DNA of 64,000 nt from Butyricicoccus_A sp963601915 (GCA_963601915.1 CAVCGL010000007.1:74559-138558), one strand, 5' to 3'; positions 32,393 to 41,227 are shown, numbered from the stretch's first letter. Made by a program: numbers and translations. Notes: generated from the letters alone by a model not told the origin.

Positions 32393-33859
32393 ATGGACAA
32401 AAGAGAAAATTTCGGCACGAGACTGGGATTTATTCTGGTTTCTGCCGGCTGCGCGGTTGGTCTGGGCAATGTATGGAAATTCCCATACATTTGTGGACAG
32501 AATGGCGGCGCAGCATTTATTGTGCTGTATTTGATTTGTCTGGCACTGCTCGGTTGGCCGATTCTGATCTGCGAGTATGCAGTGGGTCGTGCGAGCCGCC
32601 ACAGTACGGCAAAGGCATTTCATGAGCTGGAGCCAAAGGGCACGCGCTGGCATCGGTATCGCTGGTTTGGCGTAGCGGGCAACTATCTGCTCATGATGTT
32701 TTACACCATGGTGTGTGGTTGGATGATTAACTACGCACTGCGTATGCTGACTGGCAATCTAAAGGGCAAAAATCCGGATGAAATTGCCAGCGCATTTTCC
32801 AACATGCTGACATCTCCGGTACAGATGACAATCTTTATGATTATTTCGGTTCTGATCGCATTTAGTATCTGTGCGCTGGGACTGAAAAACGGTGTCGAAC
32901 GCATTACCAAGGTCATGATGCTGTTGCTGATGTGCCTGATGATTGTACTGGCAATCCATTCGCTGGTTCTGCCAAATATGCGCGAGGGTCTGGCGTTCTA
33001 TCTGGTACCGAATCTGGGCAAGATCGCAGAAATTGGCTTTGGCAATGTTCTGTTTGCAGCGATGTCTCATGCGTTCTTTACGCTGAGCCTTGGCATCGGT
33101 GCTATGGAAATTTTCGGCAGCTACTTGGATAAAACCAATCGTCTGGCAGGTGAGGCGGTCAGCGTAACGCTGCTCGATACGTTTGTCGCACTGACTGCCG
33201 GTATTATTATCATTCCGGCGTGCTTTGCATATGGTGTACAGCCGGATTCCGGCCCGTCTCTGCTGTTTATCACACTGCCGAATGTATTTAATCACATGGC
33301 AGGCGGCGGTGTTTGGGGTGCAGCATTCTTCATCTTTATGACATTTGCAGCACTGTCTACGGTTATTGCCGTATTTGAAAACATTCTGTCTATGACAATG
33401 GAGATTTTTAATTGGGATCGCAAGACTGCGGTAAGCCGCAACATCGTGCTGATTATTATTCTGTCGATGCCGGCAATTCTTGGCTTTAATGTGCTGTCCG
33501 GCATTCAGCCGATTGGCGCAGGCTCTACGCTGATGGATTTGGAGGACTTCCTTGTTTCCTATAACCTGCTTCCGTTGGGCAGCCTGCTGTTTGTGCTGTT
33601 CTGCGCGAAGAAAAACGGTTGGGGCTGGGATAACTTTATCCGTGAAGTAGATACCGGCAAAGGACTCAAGTATCCGGTATTTATCAAGCCGTATGTACGC
33701 TTTGTACTTCCGCTGCTCATCATTGTCATCTATGTCAAGGGATACTACGATATGTTCTCGAAGTACGGCACGACTGCACTGATTTTCTGGATGTGTGTAG
33801 CTGCTGCATTCCTTGCTTTGATTTACAGCTTTGCATCGGGCAAACCAAAGGATAAATAA
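32393..33859 (+). CDS. Na+-dependent NSS-family transporter, copy 1
   Basis: A 488-residue protein of the neurotransmitter:sodium symporter (SNF) family. The N-terminal signature GFILVSAGCAVGLGNVWKFP (helix 1, with the unwound substrate/Na+ site) and GGAAFIVLYLICL, ICEYAVGR follow at once. About eleven to twelve helices follow, with GIQPIGAGSTLMDLEDFLVS in the C-terminal half. Bacterial members (LeuT, MhsT, TnaT) import amino acids with sodium. Nearly identical to the next gene. Confidence 0.93.
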   Translation: MDKRENFGTRLGFILVSAGCAVGLGNVWKFPYICGQNGGAAFIVLYLICLALLGWPILICEYAVGRASRHSTAKAFHELEPKGTRWHRYRWFGVAGNYLLMMFYTMVCGWMINYALRMLTGNLKGKNPDEIASAFSNMLTSPVQMTIFMIISVLIAFSICALGLKNGVERITKVMMLLLMCLMIVLAIHSLVLPNMREGLAFYLVPNLGKIAEIGFGNVLFAAMSHAFFTLSLGIGAMEIFGSYLDKTNRLAGEAVSVTLLDTFVALTAGIIIIPACFAYGVQPDSGPSLLFITLPNVFNHMAGGGVWGAAFFIFMTFAALSTVIAVFENILSMTMEIFNWDRKTAVSRNIVLIIILSMPAILGFNVLSGIQPIGAGSTLMDLEDFLVSYNLLPLGSLLFVLFCAKKNGWGWDNFIREVDTGKGLKYPVFIKPYVRFVLPLLIIVIYVKGYYDMFSKYGTTALIFWMCVAAAFLALIYSFASGKPKDK

Positions 33860-33863
33860 TGAA

Positions 33864-33898
33864 AAATTAGAACTGACTTCGGTCAGTTCTAATTTTTT
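33864..33898 (+). terminator. Terminator between the NSS copies
   Basis: A perfect 14-bp stem (AAATTAGAACTGAC / GTCAGTTCTAATTT) closed by a stable C(TTCG)G tetraloop and followed by T residues, so the two transporters are separate transcripts. Confidence 0.92.
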
Positions 33899-33925
33899 CC
33901 AAATTCTTTTTTGCTTTAAAGTGTT

Positions 33926-33957
33926 CCAAAGTTCAAAAAGCTGTGTTATACTGTAGG
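33926..33957 (+). promoter_or_regulatory. Promoter of NSS copy 2
   Basis: TTCCAA and TATACT are separated by 17 bp, and the -10 is extended (TGTTATACT), about 30 bp upstream of the start. Confidence 0.6.
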
Positions 33958-33982
33958 AACACCACGAAAGGATATAAACGAG

Positions 33983-35449
33983 ATGGAAAAAAGAGAAAAT
34001 TTCGGCACGAGACTGGGATTCATTCTGGTTTCTGCCGGTTGTGCTGTCGGACTGGGAAACGTATGGAAATTCCCATATATCTGCGGACAAAACGGCGGCG
34101 CAGCATTTATCGTCCTGTATTTGATTTGTTTGGCAATTTTGGGTTGGCCGATTCTGATTTGCGAATATGCTATCGGCCGTGCCAGCCGCCACAGTGAAGC
34201 ACTGGCGTTTCATGACTTGGAACCGAAAAACACCCATTGGCACAGATTCCGCTGGTTCAGCGTCATTGGTAACTATCTGCTCATGATGTTCTATACGATG
34301 GTTGCCGGTTGGATGATGAACTATGCACTGCGCATGTTGTCTGGCAATCTGCACGGCTTAGAACCGGATCAGATCGCTGGCAAGTTCAGCACGATGCTGA
34401 CCTCGCCGGTGCAGATGACGATTTTCATGGTCATCGCAGTATTATTGGCATTCGGTGTGTGCGTGTTGGGCCTGCAAAACGGCGTAGAACGCATCACAAA
34501 AGTCATGATGATTTTGCTGATCTGCCTGATGGTTGTTTTGGCAGTACATTCGTTGCTGCTGCCGAATATGCAGGAAGGCCTGGCGTTCTATCTGATTCCG
34601 GACATCAGCAAGTTTGCCGAGATCGGTTATGGCAATGTTCTGTTTGCGGCAATGTCTCATGCGTTCTTTACTTTGAGCGTAGGCATTGGTTCGATGGAGA
34701 TTTTCGGCAGCTATCTGGACAAATCCAGACGATTGACTGGTGAAGCGCTCAGTGTTATGGGATTGGATACCTTTGTCGCTTTGATGGCTGGCATTATCAT
34801 CATTCCGGCGTGCTTTGCGTATGGTGTACAGCCGGATTCCGGCCCGTCTCTGCTGTTTATCACGCTGCCGAATGTATTTAATCACATGGCAGGCGGCCGC
34901 ATCTGGGGCACGGCATTCTTCATCTTTATGACGTTTGCGGCACTCTCTACGGTTATTGCGGTGTTTGAAAACATTCTGTCCATGACGATGGAGATTTTCA
35001 ACTGGGATCGAAAGAAAGCGGTCAAGCGCAATATTGTATTGGTTATTCTGCTGTCTATGCCGGCGGTATTGGGATACAATGTGCTGTCCGGCATTCAGCC
35101 GATTGGCGCAGGCTCTACGATTATGGATTTGGAAGACTTCCTCGTTTCTTATAACCTGCTTCCATTGGGCAGCCTGCTTGCGGTTTTGTTCTGTACGAAG
35201 AAAAACGGCTGGGGTTGGAACAATTTCCTGCAAGAAGCAGATACTGGCGAAGGTATTCGCTATCCGAAATTTGTGTACCCGTATGTTCGATTTGGCGTTC
35301 CGTTCCTCATTATCATTATTTATATCAAGGGATATTATGATATGTTCGCACATTACGGCACGAAAACGCTGATTTTCTGGATGTGTGTAGCCGCGGCATT
35401 CCTTGCGCTCATCTTTAGCTTTACTACATTTAATCGAAAAAAACAGTAA
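33983..35449 (+). CDS. Na+-dependent NSS-family transporter, copy 2
   Basis: A 488-residue tandem paralogue of copy 1 with the same length and almost the same first 60 residues; both keep the SAGCAVGLGNVWKFP helix-1 core and the YGVQPDSGPSLLFITLPN segment. Differences cluster in the loops at about residues 70-140 and 180-230 and near the C-terminus. It has its own promoter and terminator. The duplication may provide two differently regulated or differently selective amino-acid importers. Confidence 0.93.
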   Translation: MEKRENFGTRLGFILVSAGCAVGLGNVWKFPYICGQNGGAAFIVLYLICLAILGWPILICEYAIGRASRHSEALAFHDLEPKNTHWHRFRWFSVIGNYLLMMFYTMVAGWMMNYALRMLSGNLHGLEPDQIAGKFSTMLTSPVQMTIFMVIAVLLAFGVCVLGLQNGVERITKVMMILLICLMVVLAVHSLLLPNMQEGLAFYLIPDISKFAEIGYGNVLFAAMSHAFFTLSVGIGSMEIFGSYLDKSRRLTGEALSVMGLDTFVALMAGIIIIPACFAYGVQPDSGPSLLFITLPNVFNHMAGGRIWGTAFFIFMTFAALSTVIAVFENILSMTMEIFNWDRKKAVKRNIVLVILLSMPAVLGYNVLSGIQPIGAGSTIMDLEDFLVSYNLLPLGSLLAVLFCTKKNGWGWNNFLQEADTGEGIRYPKFVYPYVRFGVPFLIIIIYIKGYYDMFAHYGTKTLIFWMCVAAAFLALIFSFTTFNRKKQ

Positions 35450-35454
35450 AAATT

Positions 35455-35488
35455 AAGCCCATCGGTTTCAAACCGATGGGCTTTTCTC
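35455..35488. terminator. Bidirectional terminator between NSS copy 2 and merR
   Basis: AAGCCCATCGGTTT and AAACCGATGGGCTT form a 14-bp inverted repeat with A and T runs on both sides; the minus-strand merR gene ends at its edge. Confidence 0.88.
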
Positions 35489-35927
35489 ATCTCTCGTGTG
35501 CATGGTCATAGAGCTTTTGAATCGCTTCCGGCAAATGATCCGGCAGCATTTCTTGAATGTGATCTTCGTTTCCGTCCTTCATTGCCTGCTCATAGTACCA
35601 GCATTTGAAGCGAAGCATATCCAGTGTTTTTTCTAATTGACGCATTTCTGCTTCGACAGCCAGTTTTTGCTTGAGAAACAGTTCATGACGCTGCGGATAT
35701 GTACTGCTGCCTTGGGCACATAAATCCATGAATTTTTTGATTTCCCGAATCTCCAGACCGGATTTTTTCAAGCACTCGATGATGTGCAGCGTTTCAATTT
35801 CGTGATCGCTGAACTTGCGGATCCCGGAAGAACGAACCAAATGCGGGAATAATCCCTCGTTATCATAATATCGCAGCGTAGAGACCGGCATGTTGACCTG
35901 TTTGGCAACCTGACCGATAGTATACAT
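35487..35927 (-). CDS. MerR-family regulator, AdhR/NmlR-like
   Basis: A 146-residue MerR protein: winged helix-turn-helix (MYTIGQVAKQVNMPVSTLRYYD), then a long dimerisation helix (about 75-115). A cysteine is at residue 52 (IECLKKSG), the position of the reactive Cys52 described for Bacillus AdhR, which senses aldehydes and other carbonyl electrophiles; further cysteines are at about 69 and 109. It diverges from a flavodoxin-like and a CMD-cupin gene whose promoter has the 19-bp spacer that MerR activators need. Confidence 0.85.
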   Translation of the reverse strand: MYTIGQVAKQVNMPVSTLRYYDNEGLFPHLVRSSGIRKFSDHEIETLHIIECLKKSGLEIREIKKFMDLCAQGSSTYPQRHELFLKQKLAVEAEMRQLEKTLDMLRFKCWYYEQAMKDGNEDHIQEMLPDHLPEAIQKLYDHAHER

Positions 35928-35967
35928 ATTCCATCACGCTCCTAGTTAAAAAATTCAAAAAATATAC

Positions 35968-35998
35968 TTGACCTAAAGTGAAGTTTAAGTATTATAAT
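35968..35998 (+). promoter_or_regulatory. MerR-controlled promoter with 19-bp spacer and dyad operator
   Basis: TTGACC (35968-35973) and TATAAT (35993-35998) are near-consensus but 19 bp apart. The spacer holds the imperfect dyad ACCTAAAG-TGAAG-TTTAAGT. Over-long spacers with a central dyad are the hallmark of MerR activation by DNA twisting. Confidence 0.85.
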
Positions 35999-36046
35999 AA
36001 ACATATCATAGAATCAATAGGAAGTCAATAAACAGAGGAGGATATT

Positions 36047-36589
36047 ATGTCAAAGCGTATCCTGATTATCACGACCAGCTTGAGAAGCAATAGCAACTCT
36101 GATGCGCTGGCTCATGCATTCGCCAAGGGTGCCGCGGAGAGCGGAAACACGGTGGAGCAGATTTCTTTACAGGGAAAGAATATCGCGTTCTGCCGAGGAT
36201 GTTTTGCCTGTCAGCAGCTCGGACGATGTGTCATCCAAGACGATGCCATTTCGATTGCCGAGCAAATGAAGACAGCGGAAGTTATCGTCTGGGCGACACC
36301 GATTTATTACTACGAGATGAGCGGACAGATGAAAACACTGATTGATCGCGCTAATTCACTGTTTTCTTCGGACTATGCGTTCCGTGACATTTACCTGCTG
36401 ACTGCTGCGGCAGAGGATGAAGAAGGCGTAGATGAAGGCGCCATTCACGGTTTAAACGGCTGGATTGCCTGCTATGAGAAGGCACATCTGGCGGGAACTG
36501 TCTTTGCGGGCGGTGTCAATGATGCAGGAGACATCAAGGGTCATCCGGCACTGCAGCAGGCCTATGAGATGGGCAAAGCTGTAAGATAA
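36047..36589 (+). CDS. Flavodoxin-like NAD(P)H-dependent FMN oxidoreductase
   Basis: A 180-residue flavodoxin-fold protein with an FMN phosphate loop in TTSLRSNSNSDAL (about 9-21), a cysteine-rich CRGCFACQQLGRC segment (about 48-60) as in iron-sulfur-flavoprotein relatives, and WATPIYYYEMSGQMK (about 84-98). Likely an FMN-dependent quinone, nitro or aldehyde-stress reductase. It is the first gene behind the MerR promoter (AGAGGAGG RBS), which points to a detoxification role. Confidence 0.8.
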   Translation: MSKRILIITTSLRSNSNSDALAHAFAKGAAESGNTVEQISLQGKNIAFCRGCFACQQLGRCVIQDDAISIAEQMKTAEVIVWATPIYYYEMSGQMKTLIDRANSLFSSDYAFRDIYLLTAAAEDEEGVDEGAIHGLNGWIACYEKAHLAGTVFAGGVNDAGDIKGHPALQQAYEMGKAVR

Positions 36590-36616
36590 AAAAGATATAC
36601 ATGGAGGTTATTGATT

Positions 36617-37363
36617 ATGGTAAAGCAGACGGCGGGCAGAGATGCTCTGAATGATTTTGCGCCGAAATTTGCGCAGCTCAACGATGATGTTTTGTTTGGT
36701 GAGGTTTGGTCGAGAGAAGACAAGCTGTCTCTCAAAACCCGTTCGATTGTAACCATCACATCGCTCATCAGCAAGGGAATTGTGGATAATTCCTTGAAAT
36801 ATCATCTGATGACCGCACGCACAAATGGTGTCACCAAGACAGAGATGGCAGAAATTTTGACACATGTTGCGTTTTATGCAGGCTGGCCGAATGCGTGGGC
36901 TGCATTTAACATGGCAAAGGAAGTGTATGCAGACGACTGCGGTACGGAGGAGCATGGCGGATTCTTTGGACAGGGTGAGCCGAATACCGCATATGCGAAG
37001 TATTTCATCGGCAACAGCTACTTAAAGCCGCTGACGGACCCGAAAGACGCTTCGGTATTTATCGCAAATGTTACCTTTGAGCCGGGATGCCGCAATAACT
37101 GGCACATTCATCATGCAAAGTCCGGCGGCGGTCAGATTTTGATCTGCGTGGATGGCGAAGGCTGGTATCAGGAAGAAGGAAAACCGGCACAGAGTTTGAA
37201 GCCGGGCGATGTGGTAACGATTCCAGCAGAAGTCAAGCACTGGCACGGCGCAAAGGCTGGCAGCTGGTTTAGCCATCTGGCTGTGGAGTGCCCGGGTGAA
37301 GAAACCTCGAATGAATGGCTGGAAGCAGTGACTGACGAGGTATATAACGGTCTGGAAGCATAA
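36617..37363 (+). CDS. Carboxymuconolactone decarboxylase-cupin fusion protein
   Basis: The start at 36617 lies 9 bp after GGAGG. The 248-residue protein joins an N-terminal CMD/AhpD-like domain (about 1-105, KTRSIVTITSLISKG, LTHVAFYAGWPNAW) and a C-terminal cupin (about 135-235) with metal-ligand histidines in NWHIHH and HWHG. The classical AhpD CxxC is absent, so it is not a disulfide peroxidase reductase. Similar fusions often sit beside flavodoxin-like genes under MerR control, consistent with handling reactive carbonyl or quinone compounds. Reaction unknown. Confidence 0.82.
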   Translation: MVKQTAGRDALNDFAPKFAQLNDDVLFGEVWSREDKLSLKTRSIVTITSLISKGIVDNSLKYHLMTARTNGVTKTEMAEILTHVAFYAGWPNAWAAFNMAKEVYADDCGTEEHGGFFGQGEPNTAYAKYFIGNSYLKPLTDPKDASVFIANVTFEPGCRNNWHIHHAKSGGGQILICVDGEGWYQEEGKPAQSLKPGDVVTIPAEVKHWHGAKAGSWFSHLAVECPGEETSNEWLEAVTDEVYNGLEA

Positions 37364-37437
37364 CCTGTTTTCGGTTGGAAATTGCCGTGTTTTGTGATAT
37401 ACTGCGTATGACATCACTGAGAAATGAGGAATACAGC

Positions 37438-38088
37438 ATGAAACAAGGCGCAATTTTTGATATGGATGGCTTGCTGTTGGATACAGAGCGCATGTATCGG
37501 GACAGCTGGAAAAAATCCGCAGAGCAGTTTGGCTTGGTACACAATCCGGATTTTCCACGGGCAGTATGCGGTTCGAGCGGGATGCATATGCAGGAAATTA
37601 TTCTGCAATATTATCCACAGGTAGATGCGAAGGCATTTGCAGAGGATTGTATTCTGCGCGTAGAACGGGAATTACAAACCCATGTGCCGATAAAAACAGG
37701 TGTTTCTGAAATCTTACGGTATTTCAAGCAGCAGGGTGTAAAAATCGCTGTTGCGAGCAGTTCGAAACGGGAAACCGTAAAGAGCAATCTGGATAAAGTA
37801 GGCATTCTTTCCTATTTTGATGCTGTTGTCAGTGGAGATCAAGTAGAGCATGGCAAGCCGGCACCGGATATTTTTTTGCTGGCGGCGCGGCAAATTGGAT
37901 GTGCGCCGGAAAACTGTTATGTATTTGAGGACGGTACTAACGGCATTCGTGCTGGCGCAGCGGCTGGCTGCGCAACGGTTATGATTCCGGATCTGACGCC
38001 GCCCGATGCACAGCTAGAGCAATTGTGCACGGGTATCTATCCGAGCTTGTCAGACGCCATGCACGCGATTGCAAATCAAGAAATATAA
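37438..38088 (+). CDS. HAD-superfamily phosphatase/phosphomutase (beta-phosphoglucomutase-like)
   Basis: Start at 37438 with GAGGA 8 bp upstream. The 216-residue HAD hydrolase has motif I FDMDGLLLDTE (nucleophile Asp 8), motif II AVASSSKRE, motif III Lys in GKPAPDIF and motif IV FEDGTNGIRAG, with a helical C1 cap. The DxD motif and size fit the beta-phosphoglucomutase/sugar-phosphatase group. Substrate unknown. It may be independent of the MerR unit, since a 74-bp gap separates them. Confidence 0.82.
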   Translation: MKQGAIFDMDGLLLDTERMYRDSWKKSAEQFGLVHNPDFPRAVCGSSGMHMQEIILQYYPQVDAKAFAEDCILRVERELQTHVPIKTGVSEILRYFKQQGVKIAVASSSKRETVKSNLDKVGILSYFDAVVSGDQVEHGKPAPDIFLLAARQIGCAPENCYVFEDGTNGIRAGAAAGCATVMIPDLTPPDAQLEQLCTGIYPSLSDAMHAIANQEI

Positions 38089-38102
38089 GATATCAAAGAG
38101 TT

Positions 38103-38137
38103 AGGGCATCGGTTTATGAACCGATGCCCTTTGTTTT
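38103..38137 (+). terminator. Terminator of the HAD gene
   Basis: AGGGCATCGGTT and AACCGATGCCCT pair around TATG and are followed by TTTGTTTT. The 3' arm overlaps the end of the convergent MMPL gene. Confidence 0.88.
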
Positions 38138-40159
38138 GATAAATAAATGATCCGTCAGATACAATAGACCTGGCAAGACAAAAAAAACGCAGATCAGAGA
38201 ACAAATCGTGCCTCTGCCGATGAGATAACCTAACTGAGATAATAAGCCGTGTGTAGAGACCTTGCCGAGCAGAAAGCCAACGACGACAAGTGTGGTGCCG
38301 GAGGTTAAAATAGATGCAGTGACATGAGAAATGGTTTGTACGATACTGTCTCGCTTGTTATATTGCGTTCTGACTTCTTTATACCGTTCTGTCAGCAGGA
38401 TAGCGTAGTCTACTGTTGCGCCCAACTGAATGGAACTGATGATGAGATATGCGATATAGAACAAAGGCGTTCCCATAAAATACGGAATAGTAAGATTGAT
38501 CCATACGGCGGTCTCGATGGTCAGCACGAGAGCAATCGAAAGCACCACGGAACGCATAGTGAACAACAAAACGACAAATACTGCGCCGATTGCCAACAGG
38601 TTTACCTTGGTCATATCTGCTGTGACCGTGTTCATCAGGTCATATGTGCTGATGCCTGCGCCTGCCAAATAGTAGGAGTCCGGATAATATTTTTGTGCCG
38701 TATTCCGGATATTTTCAATGAGGGCATTGGTTTCTTCGCCTTCGTATGGGACTTGCACAGACAGCACCATACGATGATAATGTTCAGATTCCAATTGATC
38801 GGTCAGTTCGGTCGGATACATATCAATCGGAACGGAAGCCCCCAAAAAACCAGTCAGAGATGTGACAGACGTGACGTGATCCATATTTTTTAATTGGGTG
38901 GTCAGCTTGCGCTCTGCCGCATCATTTCCTCTGGGTACCATGAGAACATAGTTGTCGTTTTCTCCGAAGATGGTTTCAATTTTGGCCGTGTCATCGCCAT
39001 ACTGCGTGCCTGCACCGAAAATTTGAGAAGAACCGTAATAATAATCGTTGTGCGTGCTTGCCAGATAGGAGGGGACGATCAAAAGAACAAACACACATAC
39101 CAATGGAATACAGATACGGCGAACCAGTTTGCCGAATTTTTGGAAGGACGGAAAGAATGGCCGGTGTGATGTCTTTTCAATCAGCGGATATGTCAGCAAA
39201 ATAACACCAGGCATAAATAAAAAGACGGTAATTAAGCTGATGGCAACACCCTTTGCGAGCGCCAAGCCAAGGTCGGGACCAATGCGGAAACGCATCAGAC
39301 ACAGGGCAAGAAATCCGATTACGGTTGTAAGACCACTGGATAAAATCGAAGGAGTAGATTGTACCAAGGCATCCTGCATGGCGCGTTTGGAGTCTGGCTG
39401 TGTTTGCTTGCACTGGGCAAAACGATGGATGAGGAAGATAGAATAATCCAGAGACACGGCGAGCTGCAAGATATTGCCTGCGGCGTTTGTGACAAAGGAA
39501 ATCTCACCAAAAATTAAATTGGAGCCTGCGTTGATGGCAATCGCTACACCGAGACCAAATAAAACAATAAAAGGTTCAACCCAAGAGGTTGTGGATAAAA
39601 TCAGAATAAAAAATACAATGATTACGGCACAGATTGCGATGATCTTGATTTCTTCAACGGTGCTCTGGGTAGCGACAGCTGTGCTGACGGCAGAACCGGT
39701 CATTGCATTGTCATCTCCGATGATTTCACGGATGGCTGGAACAGCATCGTTAATGGCATCCTCTTCAATGGTCACGGAGAACAGGGCATTGTTGTCTTTG
39801 TAATACGTCTCCAAGGTTTCCTGATCTATCATTTCAAAAGGAATCGTGATGGGAACATTGTCATCCAGCCAAGTGACTGCGCTGACACCATCGACAGCTT
39901 TCAACTTTTCTTTGTAATCCAATGCCTGTGCGACTGTTACGTTTTGAACCATGACACGGGCATTCGGAATTTCGCCGTCAAATTCATCGCCCATGACATC
40001 CAGAGCGACAGTGGAAGGCGTATCTTCCGGAAGATAGTCATTCATGTCATAATTGACGGAAATAAACTGCCGACAATAGATACACCCGATGGTAATGGCG
40101 AGAAAAACGGCCATAATCACAGCGCGATACCGGATGACCTTTTCATAGAATCGATTCAT
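38114..40159 (-). CDS. MMPL/RND-superfamily exporter
   Basis: A 681-residue protein with two repeats, each an N-terminal membrane helix, a large extracytoplasmic domain and a bundle of five helices (about 180-345 and 520-675). It shows INAGSNLIFGEISFVTNAAGN-type and SIQLGATVDYAILLTERY (RND motif) segments in the two halves. MMPL proteins use the proton gradient to move lipids or hydrophobic compounds. It is divergent from a TetR regulator whose dyads overlap its promoter, pointing to substrate-induced efflux. Confidence 0.88.
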   Translation of the reverse strand: MNRFYEKVIRYRAVIMAVFLAITIGCIYCRQFISVNYDMNDYLPEDTPSTVALDVMGDEFDGEIPNARVMVQNVTVAQALDYKEKLKAVDGVSAVTWLDDNVPITIPFEMIDQETLETYYKDNNALFSVTIEEDAINDAVPAIREIIGDDNAMTGSAVSTAVATQSTVEEIKIIAICAVIIVFFILILSTTSWVEPFIVLFGLGVAIAINAGSNLIFGEISFVTNAAGNILQLAVSLDYSIFLIHRFAQCKQTQPDSKRAMQDALVQSTPSILSSGLTTVIGFLALCLMRFRIGPDLGLALAKGVAISLITVFLFMPGVILLTYPLIEKTSHRPFFPSFQKFGKLVRRICIPLVCVFVLLIVPSYLASTHNDYYYGSSQIFGAGTQYGDDTAKIETIFGENDNYVLMVPRGNDAAERKLTTQLKNMDHVTSVTSLTGFLGASVPIDMYPTELTDQLESEHYHRMVLSVQVPYEGEETNALIENIRNTAQKYYPDSYYLAGAGISTYDLMNTVTADMTKVNLLAIGAVFVVLLFTMRSVVLSIALVLTIETAVWINLTIPYFMGTPLFYIAYLIISSIQLGATVDYAILLTERYKEVRTQYNKRDSIVQTISHVTASILTSGTTLVVVGFLLGKVSTHGLLSQLGYLIGRGTICSLICVFFVLPGLLYLTDHLFIKTKGIGS

Positions 40160-40198
40160 GCCTCATAGATCCTTTCATCAAAAACAAATGTATTTTAA

Positions 40199-40226
40199 TT
40201 GACAATTGTATATTTTCGATTATAAT
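40199..40226 (+). promoter_or_regulatory. Promoter of the tetR-family gene
   Basis: TTGACA at 40199-40204 and TATAAT at 40221-40226 with a 16-bp spacer. The transcript would pass through both inverted repeats before the start codon at 40333. Confidence 0.75.
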
Positions 40227-40253
40227 AATAGAAAATAGAACGGATATTTGCAA
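40225..40253 (-). promoter_or_regulatory. Promoter of the MMPL exporter gene
   Basis: On the minus strand TTGCAA (plus 40248-40253) and TATTAT (plus 40225-40230) are 17 bp apart. The -35 box lies inside the left arm of the 40249-40269 dyad, so a repressor there would block it. Confidence 0.7.
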
Positions 40254-40269
40254 CGTACATTTCGTTGCA
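40249..40269. promoter_or_regulatory. TetR operator candidate 1
   Basis: A perfect 7-bp dyad TGCAACG-N7-CGTTGCA, overlapping the -35 of the exporter promoter and downstream of the tetR promoter. Confidence 0.65.
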
Positions 40270-40283
40270 TATGCCGCTTAATT

Positions 40284-40304
40284 GACAAATGCATGCAATT
40301 TGTC
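40284..40304. promoter_or_regulatory. TetR operator candidate 2
   Basis: A perfect 7-bp dyad GACAAAT-N7-ATTTGTC with a palindromic GCATGC centre, 28 bp before the tetR-family RBS. It has the same arm length and spacer as candidate 1 but a different sequence. Confidence 0.5.
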
Positions 40305-40332
40305 TCTCAATCGAATAGAAAAGGGGAACGAT

Positions 40333-40896
40333 ATGAAGAATAAAACCGATCTTCGCGTGATTAAAACGCAAAAAGCATTATGTGCTGCACTGATGGAACT
40401 GCTGGAGGAAAAACGGTTTGACGCCGTGACTGTGCAGGAGCTGTGCGATCGTGCCATGGTACGCCGTGCAACTTTTTACAAGCATTTTTATGATAAATAT
40501 GATTTCTGGAGATTCTTTGTCCAGCAGACGCGCAGAGAATTTATGCAGACATATCCCGATTGCACGGCGGATGAATCGTTGCAGCAGCACTGCTTGTATT
40601 GGTTTCATAGAAGTATTGATTTCTTTATGATGCATAAGATGATTGTGGCGAGCATCGTCAAAAGCGAAGATGCCTGCGTGCTTATAGACAGTTTTTCTGA
40701 CGAGATCTATGATAATATTTTGGAATATTTGCAAAACAGCAAGGAGACATATCCGGCAGCACTCACAGTCATTGCAACATTTTATGCCGGCGGAATTGTT
40801 GCGCTGCTGCTCAGATGGTTTACTTCTGAAGAAAACATGAGTCCGCAGCAAGCAATGCAGGAATTTGAAAAATTTATCCTTGCGTTTTCACTATAA
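40333..40896 (+). CDS. TetR/AcrR-family regulator
   Basis: Start at 40333 after AAGGGGAACG. The 187-residue protein has the N-terminal TetR helix-turn-helix (about 8-52, ALMELLEEKRFDAVTVQELC, RRATFYKHFYDKYDFW) and an all-helical ligand domain. The first block (KTQKALCAALMELL) resembles the subgroup with a DUF-type C-terminal TetR domain common in Firmicutes. It probably represses the divergent MMPL exporter and itself. A good terminator follows. Confidence 0.88.
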   Translation: MKNKTDLRVIKTQKALCAALMELLEEKRFDAVTVQELCDRAMVRRATFYKHFYDKYDFWRFFVQQTRREFMQTYPDCTADESLQQHCLYWFHRSIDFFMMHKMIVASIVKSEDACVLIDSFSDEIYDNILEYLQNSKETYPAALTVIATFYAGGIVALLLRWFTSEENMSPQQAMQEFEKFILAFSL

Positions 40897-40919
40897 ACAG
40901 GAAGAATATGGATACCAGG

Positions 40920-40951
40920 GCCGCTGTTTGGCATAAAGCAGCGGCTTTTTT
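40920..40951 (+). terminator. Terminator of the tetR-family gene
   Basis: GCCGCTG / CAGCGGC stem with a 12-nt loop and six T residues. The remainder of the 331-bp gap to 41228 is A-rich and holds only the promoter candidate described next. Confidence 0.88.
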
Positions 40952-41158
40952 GCGTGTAAAAATTGGCTTTCGCAGGATATAAGAGAAATTACGCAATTTT
41001 TTTGGAGAAATGCTGGAAGAAAGCGAAGCAAGAATACGCAAAAAAATCGTGTTTGAACGGAAAAGCACAAAAAATAAAAGCAAGGATATATAAAAAACAC
41101 GGTGGCTTTGTCTGAAATGTGAAAAAACAAGAAGTTGAAAGAATGTTTTTGGTGAAAA

Positions 41159-41167
41159 TGGTACACT
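41159..41167 (+). promoter_or_regulatory. Extended -10 promoter candidate for the CoA-transferase operon
   Basis: TGGTACACT about 60 bp upstream of the first gene. No good -35 is at the correct spacing (TTGAAA lies 21 bp away), as expected of an activator-dependent promoter. Confidence 0.4.
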
Positions 41168-41227
41168 AAAACCAATAAAACAGGAACACAAAATAAGGAA
41201 ATACGATGAAATAAGGAGAGATCAAGC

